The notes beneath the pieces were generated by a model, which had not been told where the DNA came from, did no database searches, and saw nothing but the letters and a program-made list of their open reading frames with translations. DNA of 5,083 nucleotides from Alphaproteobacteria bacterium (GTDB lineage Bacteria; Pseudomonadota; Alphaproteobacteria; Sphingomonadales; Emcibacteraceae): contig NVTJ01000017.1 of the NCBI GenBank assembly GCA_002401545.1, positions 1 to 5,083 on the forward strand, given 5' to 3'. Of the stretch, positions 1-5,083 are shown one piece after another (position 1 is the stretch's first letter; each line of letters starts with the position of its first letter). The position numbers were made by a program, and so were the translations under genes.

Positions 1-550
1 AACAAAGGCTTTTTCCGAAGGCGGCTGGTTTCATACCGGCGATATTGGCGAGATTAACCCCGAAGGTGTTAAAATCATCTCCCGCAAGGAAAGAATGTTC
101 AAGCTCAGCAACGGCGAAAAGCTCTTTCCGTCCAATATTGAGGAAAATGTCTGCCGAAGATGCAAATTTGTCAAATACGCCTATGTTTTTGGCTCTGGCC
201 AGAAAAATCCTTTCATGCTGGTTTTCCCGAACTCAGAATTGATGGCCGCCAGTGTGCGAAATCAACAGGATGATCCGGGCTGCGAATTCCCCGGTAGTTG
301 CGCCAGCCTGTCAAGCTGCCTCTCAAGCTGTGTTGATGAGATTAATACCTATCAGCTGACCGGGTTCGAGCCTATCGGCAAGGCTCTGGTTATCCAGCGC
401 GAATTATCACTGGAGGAAAATGAGCTTACCCCGTCCTTTAAATTAATTCCGCGCAGTATCGAGCAGAAATACAAAACCTACATCGAAGCCATGCAGAATG
501 AGGATTACAACAATCTTCCCGCTGACGCTTACGTAATAGAATTGGACTGA
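1..550 (+). CDS. AMP-forming acyl-CoA synthetase, C-terminal part (5'-truncated by window)
   Basis: This is the last 182 residues of an adenylate-forming ligase, read in the frame starting at base 2 and open through the left edge. Such enzymes activate a carboxylic acid with ATP to an acyl-AMP and then form the CoA thioester. The visible signatures are GWFHTGDIG (about bases 26-52, the conserved TGD loop), then SRKERMFKLSNGEKLFPSNI (the hinge and following loop of long-chain acyl-CoA synthetase-like members), and near the end LTPSFKLIPR. The Lys encoded at 440-442 fits the conserved C-terminal-domain lysine needed for adenylation. The ATP-binding P-loop and substrate pocket lie outside the window, so substrate class cannot be judged. 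An unusual Cys-rich segment (codons at 281, 299, 317 and 329) and a CRRC motif (152-163) are present. The stop is 5 bases before the next ATG, consistent with an operon. Family assignment is firm; substrate is unknown. Confidence 0.9.
   Translation, partial: TKAFSEGGWFHTGDIGEINPEGVKIISRKERMFKLSNGEKLFPSNIEENVCRRCKFVKYAYVFGSGQKNPFMLVFPNSELMAASVRNQQDDPGCEFPGSCASLSSCLSSCVDEINTYQLTGFEPIGKALVIQRELSLEENELTPSFKLIPRSIEQKYKTYIEAMQNEDYNNLPADAYVIELD
308..331 (+). repeat. 12-bp imperfect tandem duplication encoding LSSC-LSSC
   Basis: Bases 308-319 (ctgtcaagctgc) are followed directly by 320-331 (ctctcaagctgt), matching at 10 of 12 positions and staying in frame. The repeat encodes Leu-Ser-Ser-Cys twice inside the acyl-CoA synthetase. 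The two differences are the third base of the Leu codon and the third base of the Cys codon, so both are silent. It looks like a small in-frame duplication, though chance in a Ser/Cys-rich segment is possible. Confidence 0.55.
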
Positions 551-555
551 AAGAT

Positions 556-1482
556 ATGAAAACCCATTATGGCATCATAGGATTTGGACCAGTGGGCCGC
601 GTTTTCGCCGCCCATCTGGCACAAAGCGGCCACCGGGTTTCTGTGCTGTACCGGGACCCGACGGTTCGCATTGCCATGCGGGGCCATCCGCTGGTGATCA
701 AGGGCGAACTGAATGCCTCGGCAGATGTCACTGAGCTTTATAATGACATGCAGGAATTTCTTGATACGGGCATGGAAGTTATCCTCATCTGCACCAAAAG
801 CTCCCAGTCCCCCGGCATTTTAAAAACCATCAAAGCCCTTAATTACAGGAAAGATATCATATTTCTGTCCTGCCAGAACGGGCTGGATACAGAGCATCAG
901 ATCAGCGACGTCTTTGGTCCCGGCCATACCCTGCGCATGTCAGTGAATATGGGTTGCGGCAAGTCATCCGAGAATGTGGTCCGTGTCAGCTTTGCCATGT
1001 GCCATTATCTGTCCCTGATGCCGGATGTTGATGAGAAGATCATTCACCGGATCGCCGCCGACTTCACAGAAGCCGGGACGTGCCTTGAAGTTCGCGCAGA
1101 TTACCGGACAGAGGTCTTTAAAAAAGCTCTGCTCAATTCATCCCTTGGCAGTCTCTGCGCCCTCACCCGCCATACCATGAGCAATATCATGGGCCGTGAT
1201 TATATGAAATCAATGGTGGCCCAGATCATTAACGAAGGCATCCGCATCGCCCAGGCCATGAATATCCCGATCAAGGATGAATTCCTTGATGATGCGCTCA
1301 GCTACCTTGAGAAAGGCGGCAATCACAAGCCGTCAATCCTGATTGACATCGAAAACAGCAAGGTTACCGAAAACGAATATATGTGCGGCAGGTTGGCCCG
1401 CTATGCCGAACAATACGGGGTCGAAGTCACCATGATCCCGATCATTTATAACCTGATTAAAACCACAGAAAGCTCAAAATGA
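556..1482 (+). CDS. Ketopantoate reductase-like (ApbA/PanE family) NAD(P)-dependent oxidoreductase
   Basis: A 308-residue protein of usual length for the 2-dehydropantoate 2-reductase family, whose known members reduce ketopantoate with NADPH. The N-terminal Rossmann domain begins with GFGPVG (residues 9-14, GxGxxG). Arg33 follows the second strand (VSVLYRD), where the family usually binds the NADPH phosphate. CQNGLD is the family's central HNG/QNG motif. The C-terminal helical domain holds FKKALLN, with Lys190 and Asn194 at the spacing of the catalytic Lys and its Asn partner in E. coli PanE. PSILIDIENSKVTENEY contains Glu272, which matches the substrate-binding Glu of the TEID motif. The residue normally Asn in the following NG is Cys here. 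ATG at 556 has only a weak upstream purine run. The stop overlaps the next gene's start (ATGA, 1479-1482). Its position between catabolic genes argues against a role in pantothenate synthesis, so the real substrate is probably another 2-oxo or 3-oxo compound; this is inference. Confidence 0.82.
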   Translation: MKTHYGIIGFGPVGRVFAAHLAQSGHRVSVLYRDPTVRIAMRGHPLVIKGELNASADVTELYNDMQEFLDTGMEVILICTKSSQSPGILKTIKALNYRKDIIFLSCQNGLDTEHQISDVFGPGHTLRMSVNMGCGKSSENVVRVSFAMCHYLSLMPDVDEKIIHRIAADFTEAGTCLEVRADYRTEVFKKALLNSSLGSLCALTRHTMSNIMGRDYMKSMVAQIINEGIRIAQAMNIPIKDEFLDDALSYLEKGGNHKPSILIDIENSKVTENEYMCGRLARYAEQYGVEVTMIPIIYNLIKTTESSK

Positions 1483-3467
1483 GAAAGATTGAAAATATTG
1501 GCGTTGTCGGCGCCGGAACCATGGGGTCCGCCATTGCCCAGCATTTCCTGATGAAAGGATTGCCGGTCACTCTGCTGGACCAATCAGCGGAGAGTACCGA
1601 GCGCGGGCGCCAAACCATCGCGGATTCACTGGGTGAGGCCATGAAACGGCGCATCATCAGCGAGGAACAGTTTGAAAATATCATGTCAAACCTCACCTGC
1701 TCCACTGATCAGTCTGCCCTGAAGGATACTGACCTTGTGGTTGAAGCCATCTTCGAAGACCTGCAAGTAAAACAGGATTTGTTCAGGAATCTGGAAAATA
1801 TCCTCCGTCCGAATTGTATCATTGCCTCCAACACCTCATCTTTTCTGATCGGCGACATTGCCCAGGGTGCCCGCCATCCTGAAAGGATCGTTGGCGTGCA
1901 TTATTTCTACCATGCGGCTAAAAACAAGCTGGTCGAGGTCATCCCCGGCCCTCTGACCGATGAAAATCTTGTGGAAGAACTGGTGAATTTCTATGCCTAT
2001 CACGGCAAGATACCGATCATCGTCAGGGATGCGCCCGGTTTTGCCATCAACCGTTTCTTTGTGCCGTGGCTTAATGAAGGGGCGCGGTTGCTGGAAGAAG
2101 GCTTCGGCAGCATTAAATTCATTGATGAGGTTGCCCGCAGGGTCTTTGGTATCGGCATGGGGCCGTTCGCCCTGATGAATGCCACCGGGGTTCCCATTGC
2201 CATGCACGCCGCAGACGGGCTGGCGGGCAAGCTGGGCGATTTTTACCGGCCATCCCATATATTATGCGATCAGGTGGCCTCAGGCAATCTGTGGGACGAA
2301 GCAGATACCACACTCCTGAACAATGGTGAAAACAACGAGAATGTCGTGACGTCACGCTTGATCGCATCCTCCCTCGGCATTGCGGCCCAGATGGTTGGTG
2401 AAGGCGTGATTGACGCCACCTCTAACGATCTTGGCACCCGTGCGGGGCTGCGCTGGCCGAAAGGACCCTTTGAGCTGATGAATATGATCGGTGTTGAAAA
2501 AGTCGGTGCCATGGTCAAGGACCTGTTCTCAAAATGGCAGATGCCCATGCCGGAATTTGCCTTTGGCAGCAATGATCCTGTTGAGCTTGAATGGGTGCAG
2601 GCCAAAATCAGAGGAGATACAGGCTTTGTCATCTTCAGCCTGCCGGACCGCATGAATGCCCTTGGGGAACTTGTGGTCAGTCAGTTGGATAAATCATTCC
2701 GCGAGCTTGACCGGAACCCGGATATTAAAACCATCTATATTCTGGGTCAGGGCAAGGCATTTGTTGCCGGGGCCGACATCAAGTTTTTCCTTGATGGCAT
2801 CGCCGCCAACCACATTGACCGCATCCAGAAGTTTACAGAATTTGGCCAGGAAGTATTGGCAAGAATCCAAAACTCCGACAAGACCACCTGCGCCTTTGTC
2901 GATGGGCTGACTTTGGGCGGCGGGCTGGAGCTTGCGCTGGCCTGTGATGAGCGCATTGGCACCAAAAATACTGTCATTGCCTTCCCGGAGACCGGCATCG
3001 GCATATACCCCGGCCTTGGTGGTACCCAGCGCACGGGGCGTCTGATCGGCAAGGGACTGGCCAAGTTTCTGGTGGCAACCGGCCAGTTTCTGAACGCAGA
3101 AAAAGCATATGAATATGGTCTGATTGATCAGGTGATTGACCCGCTTTATGACATGTATGACCTGTCAGATATTACCCTTGGTGATAAACAGGCCGGCAAG
3201 ACAGATCAAAGTGAAACCGAAGCCTTATTCGCAGATTTTGATGGCACATTCACCGCCGATCACCCCTATGTCAAAGTCCTGTCCCGCAAGGCCCCTATCG
3301 CACTTAGAACCGCCATGAAATTGATGGATGACGGCGCGGAAGTCTCCCTCGAAGAAGGCCTGAAGATGGAGCTTGCCGGATTACAGGAAATATTTGCCAC
3401 CGCCGATGCCCTTCAGGGTCTGACCAGCGTTGTCAAAGGCTTCAAACCAGAATTTACAGGAGCATAG
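1479..3467 (+). CDS. Bifunctional 3-hydroxyacyl-CoA dehydrogenase / enoyl-CoA hydratase (HAD-ECH order)
   Basis: A 662-residue fusion for two successive beta-oxidation steps: hydration of an enoyl-CoA and NAD-dependent oxidation of the 3-hydroxyacyl-CoA. Residues 1-185 are the NAD domain, with GAGTMG (11-16) and acidic Asp34 ending strand 2. Ser120, His141, Glu153 and Asn191 reproduce the spacing of human HAD Ser137, His158, Glu170 and Asn208, so the dehydrogenase should be active. Two helical HAD C-terminal units follow (about 187-285 and 287-365). From about 370 comes a crotonase domain with the oxyanion-hole segment FVAGADI (about 428-434), Glu484 in GGGLELALA and Glu504 in FPETGIG. These match the two catalytic glutamates of rat crotonase, including their 20-residue separation. 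The tail has an acidic insertion (about 557-595). The domain order is opposite to FadB; it is known from archaeal and some bacterial proteins. The ATG lies in an ATGA overlap, implying translational coupling. Chain length and ring specificity cannot be read. Confidence 0.93.
   Translation: MRKIENIGVVGAGTMGSAIAQHFLMKGLPVTLLDQSAESTERGRQTIADSLGEAMKRRIISEEQFENIMSNLTCSTDQSALKDTDLVVEAIFEDLQVKQDLFRNLENILRPNCIIASNTSSFLIGDIAQGARHPERIVGVHYFYHAAKNKLVEVIPGPLTDENLVEELVNFYAYHGKIPIIVRDAPGFAINRFFVPWLNEGARLLEEGFGSIKFIDEVARRVFGIGMGPFALMNATGVPIAMHAADGLAGKLGDFYRPSHILCDQVASGNLWDEADTTLLNNGENNENVVTSRLIASSLGIAAQMVGEGVIDATSNDLGTRAGLRWPKGPFELMNMIGVEKVGAMVKDLFSKWQMPMPEFAFGSNDPVELEWVQAKIRGDTGFVIFSLPDRMNALGELVVSQLDKSFRELDRNPDIKTIYILGQGKAFVAGADIKFFLDGIAANHIDRIQKFTEFGQEVLARIQNSDKTTCAFVDGLTLGGGLELALACDERIGTKNTVIAFPETGIGIYPGLGGTQRTGRLIGKGLAKFLVATGQFLNAEKAYEYGLIDQVIDPLYDMYDLSDITLGDKQAGKTDQSETEALFADFDGTFTADHPYVKVLSRKAPIALRTAMKLMDDGAEVSLEEGLKMELAGLQEIFATADALQGLTSVVKGFKPEFTGA
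3457..3462 (+). promoter_or_regulatory. Strong Shine-Dalgarno for the SDR gene
   Basis: CAGGAG lies 8 bases before the ATG at 3471, inside the last codons of the hydratase fusion gene. It is the best ribosome-binding site in the window. It supports the 3471 start and suggests the SDR is translated efficiently in its own right rather than only by coupling. Confidence 0.75.
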
Positions 3468-3470
3468 AGT

Positions 3471-4214
3471 ATGAGCTTTCAGGATAAAATAGCCGTGGTC
3501 ACAGGTGCCGGACAGGGCATTGGGGCCGCAATCGCCAAACGCCTCGCCCGTGAAGGGGCAAAGCTGGTCCTTGTGGATATAAATGAGGATTGCCTGAAAG
3601 ACATATCAGGGGAACTGAACACAGAAACCCTGTGTGTCGCGGCAGATGTTTCCAAGAAAGATCAGGTCTTTTCCATGATTGAACAGGCCAAAGATACTTT
3701 TGGTACCGTTGATATTCTGGTCAATAACGCGGGCATCATCCGTGACGGTTTCCTGGCCCGCCTGAGCGAGGACGACTGGGACAAGGTTATGGATGTGAAC
3801 CTGAAAGGCCCCTTCCTCTGCTGTCAGGCTGTGTTTGACATCATGAAGGCACAGAATAGCGGCAAGATTGTCAATATTGTCTCCCGTTCGTGGCTCGGCA
3901 ATATTGGCCAGGCGAATTATTCTGCCAGCAAGGGCGGGCTGGTCAGCCTGACCCGAACCCTGGCACTGGAACTGGCCCGGTTTCAGATCAATGTCAATGC
4001 AGTGGCTCCCGGCCTGATCGAAACCTCTATGACTAAAAGCATGCCCGAAGAAGCCCTCGCCCGGCTGCTGCGTATGCAGCCCACGGGCAAGATGGGGTCG
4101 GTTGATGATATTGCCGCCGCCGTATGCTTCCTCTCGTCCGGGGATGCCCAGTTCATCAACGGGCAGATCATTCATGTGGACGGCGGCAAAAGCTGTGGAT
4201 TGTTATCGCTGTGA
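3471..4214 (+). CDS. FabG-like short-chain dehydrogenase/reductase
   Basis: A 247-residue classical SDR, a cytosolic NAD(P)-dependent alcohol/ketone oxidoreductase of normal length. Visible motifs are TGAGQGIG (residues 11-18, cofactor glycine loop), Asp36 at the end of strand 2 (suggesting NAD rather than NADP preference), Asp59 in the AADV segment, NNAG (85-88), Asn110, Ser138, and YSASK with Tyr150 and Lys154 as the catalytic pair. The C-terminus HVDGGKSCG is typical of FabG relatives. General homology would give 3-oxoacyl-ACP reductase. In this operon, oxidation of a hydroxyacyl-CoA (as by BadH-type SDRs of alicyclic-acid degradation) or of another alcohol is more plausible; this is inference. 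The catalytic Ser is 12 rather than the common 13 residues before Tyr, so a one-residue loop change is likely. A strong Shine-Dalgarno precedes it, and its stop overlaps the next gene's GTG start. Confidence 0.92.
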   Translation: MSFQDKIAVVTGAGQGIGAAIAKRLAREGAKLVLVDINEDCLKDISGELNTETLCVAADVSKKDQVFSMIEQAKDTFGTVDILVNNAGIIRDGFLARLSEDDWDKVMDVNLKGPFLCCQAVFDIMKAQNSGKIVNIVSRSWLGNIGQANYSASKGGLVSLTRTLALELARFQINVNAVAPGLIETSMTKSMPEEALARLLRMQPTGKMGSVDDIAAAVCFLSSGDAQFINGQIIHVDGGKSCGLLSL

Positions 4215-4690
4215 ATATATTAAAACTGACCATAAACGGCGTGAGCCATATCAAAGCGGTCCCCGCCACCATGACCCTTCTGGACTTTCTGCGCGATGAG
4301 ATCGATCTGACGGGCACAAAGAACGGCTGTGACAGCGGCGAATGTGGCTGCTGCACGGTCATGATCAACGGTGTGCCCATGCTGTCCTGCATCATGCTGG
4401 CACGGGAAGTCGAGGGTCGCGTAATCACCACCATTGAAGGCATTGCCAAGGGCAACCACCTGCACCCGGTTCAGGAAGCCATGATTGAAAAGGGCGCCAT
4501 TCAGTGCGGATACTGCACCCCGGCCATGGTGATTAACGGCGTTCATCTGCTGGAAAATAATGATAATCCCAGTAACGATGAGGTGAAAGAATGTATTTCC
4601 GCCACAGTCTGCCGTTGCACCGGCTATAACAGCATCGAAAAAGCCATACACAGTGCGGCCTCAAAGATGAGGAAAGCGAAACATGGTTAA
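4211..4690 (+). CDS. Molybdenum hydroxylase small subunit, two [2Fe-2S] clusters (4-hydroxybenzoyl-CoA reductase HcrC-like)
   Basis: The iron-sulfur subunit of a xanthine oxidase-family enzyme, passing electrons between the molybdenum site and a flavin subunit or external partner. From GTG at 4211 it is 159 residues, the usual length. The N-terminal plant-ferredoxin-like domain has Cys40, Cys45, Cys48 and Cys60 (GCDSGECGCCTV region). The C-terminal helical domain has Cys99 and Cys102 (QCGYCTP) plus Cys134 and Cys136 (CRCTGY). All eight ligands are present. Cys47 is an extra cysteine where Ala is usual. The GTG is chosen because LKLTING, the family's normal first strand, begins three codons later; the open frame extends upstream to an ATG at 4124, but that part lies inside the SDR and encodes no family sequence. 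The start overlaps the SDR stop (GTGA, 4211-4214) with only a weak GGA upstream. From memory, the VPATMTLLDFLR and LTGTKNGCD segments resemble HcrC best, but CO dehydrogenase CoxS-like and other hydroxylase small subunits share them. Confidence 0.93.
   Translation: MNILKLTINGVSHIKAVPATMTLLDFLRDEIDLTGTKNGCDSGECGCCTVMINGVPMLSCIMLAREVEGRVITTIEGIAKGNHLHPVQEAMIEKGAIQCGYCTPAMVINGVHLLENNDNPSNDEVKECISATVCRCTGYNSIEKAIHSAASKMRKAKHG
4670..4676 (+). promoter_or_regulatory. Shine-Dalgarno for the molybdopterin subunit gene
   Basis: AGGAAAG lies 6 bases before the ATG at 4683, inside the end of the small-subunit gene. It fixes the start of the large subunit despite the 8-base overlap with the preceding stop codon at 4688-4690. 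Confidence 0.65.
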
Positions 4691-5083
4691 TGCACCCGAC
4701 AAAGGTTATAAAATCATCGGCAAGCCGGTCCCCCTGATAGATTCACGGGCCAAGGTCATGGGACAGGCGCTCTATACCGACGATATTCGCCTCCATAATC
4801 CGCTGACCATTAAAATCCTGCGCTCCCCTCACCCATCGGCCAATATCCTGTCGCTGGATGTTAGTGACGCACTGGCTCTGAATGGGGTGAAAGGCGTTTT
4901 GACAGGAGCGGATTTCAAAAATACCTTTGGCGTGCTGACCATAAGCAAGGATGAGCCAGCCATCGCCCGCGACGTGGTGCGTTATGAGGGTGAGCCAGTG
5001 GCCGCCGTTGCCGCAGAAACCGCAGAGATTGCCCTTAAGGCTCTGGACCTGATCCAGGTAACATATGAGCCGACCGAAGGCGT
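4683..5083 (+). CDS. Molybdenum hydroxylase large (molybdopterin-binding) subunit, N-terminal part (truncated by window)
   Basis: The first 133 codons of a xanthine oxidase-family large subunit, open through the right edge; full-length members are usually about 750-800 residues. The visible part is the N-terminal alpha/beta hammerhead domain. It has KVMGQALYTDDI (residues 24-35, the family's KVTGxAxYxxD motif), then ILRSPHPSANILSLD (substrate-tunnel strand), and RYEGEPVAAVAAETAEIA, a well-conserved family segment. From memory, FGVLTISKDEPAIARD resembles the corresponding stretch of Thauera 4-hydroxybenzoyl-CoA reductase HcrA (FGVLPIAENEYPLARD), a hint towards that branch rather than xanthine or CO dehydrogenase. 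The molybdenum cofactor residues and active-site Glu lie beyond the window. It overlaps the small-subunit gene by 8 bases, so the two are surely co-translated partners. The FAD-binding medium subunit is not in the window and may follow downstream. Confidence 0.9.
   Translation, partial: MVNAPDKGYKIIGKPVPLIDSRAKVMGQALYTDDIRLHNPLTIKILRSPHPSANILSLDVSDALALNGVKGVLTGADFKNTFGVLTISKDEPAIARDVVRYEGEPVAAVAAETAEIALKALDLIQVTYEPTEG

Noticed and set aside
45..242. A 65-codon plus-strand frame inside the acyl-CoA synthetase
   Set aside because: It is an out-of-frame shadow; the true frame carries the conserved TGD and hinge motifs through this stretch.
556..1482. Naming the KPR-like gene panE
   Set aside because: Family membership is clear, but the context is catabolic and the active-site surroundings differ, so the pantothenate role is not supported.
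1836..2258. A 140-codon open frame on the minus strand within the HAD-ECH gene
   Set aside because: It is opposite the conserved dehydrogenase core with all catalytic residues in the plus frame; no domain or start signal supports it.
1479..3467. Naming the fusion fadB or fadJ
   Set aside because: The domain order is inverted relative to FadB/FadJ, so the gene is not an orthologue even though the reactions are alike.
3455..3475. A possible terminator or promoter between the HAD-ECH and SDR genes
   Set aside because: The gap is only 3 bases, with no inverted repeat followed by a T-run and no room for promoter elements; the purine-rich sequence is explained by the ribosome-binding site.
3606..4175. 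A 189-codon open frame on the minus strand, antisense to the SDR gene
   Set aside because: It lies entirely opposite a well-supported SDR, shows no recognisable domain, and is typical of antisense openness caused by codon bias.
4124..4210. Upstream extension of the small-subunit frame to an ATG at 4124
   Set aside because: It would overlap the SDR gene by 91 bases and add residues with no family resemblance. Homologues begin at the strand encoded just after the GTG at 4211.
4220..4651. A 143-codon open frame on the minus strand opposite the iron-sulfur subunit
   Set aside because: The plus strand encodes all eight cluster cysteines here, and the minus frame has a His/Gly/Ala-rich composition with no recognisable family.

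Overview
The window is a dense single-strand stretch of a bacterial catabolic operon. All six genes lie on the + strand. They are separated by 5 bases or fewer, or overlap by 4 to 8 bases, and the first and last genes run off the window edges. Gene density, mixed moderate-GC codon use and protein character suggest a Gram-negative bacterium, probably a proteobacterium. I cannot place it more finely, and there is no rRNA, tRNA or mobile element to help.

Layout: (1) bases 1-550, the C-terminal end of an AMP-forming acyl-CoA synthetase; (2) 556-1482, a ketopantoate-reductase-like (ApbA/PanE family) NAD(P)-dependent oxidoreductase; (3) 1479-3467, a fusion with a 3-hydroxyacyl-CoA dehydrogenase at the N-terminus and an enoyl-CoA hydratase at the C-terminus, the reverse of the FadB order, with the catalytic residues of both halves present; (4) 3471-4214, a FabG-like short-chain dehydrogenase; (5) 4211-4690, a two-[2Fe-2S]-cluster small subunit of a molybdenum hydroxylase, starting at GTG and overlapping the previous stop codon; (6) 4683-5083, the N-terminal part of the molybdopterin-binding large subunit of the same enzyme. 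No intergenic space is large enough for an internal promoter or terminator.

Taken together, the genes look like a CoA-thioester degradation route. The synthetase activates a carboxylic acid. The molybdenum enzyme, whose two visible subunits resemble 4-hydroxybenzoyl-CoA reductase HcrC and HcrA from memory, would reduce or hydroxylate a ring or an activated carbon. The SDR, hydratase and hydroxyacyl-CoA dehydrogenase would carry out beta-oxidation-type steps. The substrate cannot be read from this window. The ketopantoate-reductase-like gene does not belong to any standard version of such a pathway that I know, and it is the best candidate for an unassigned step.
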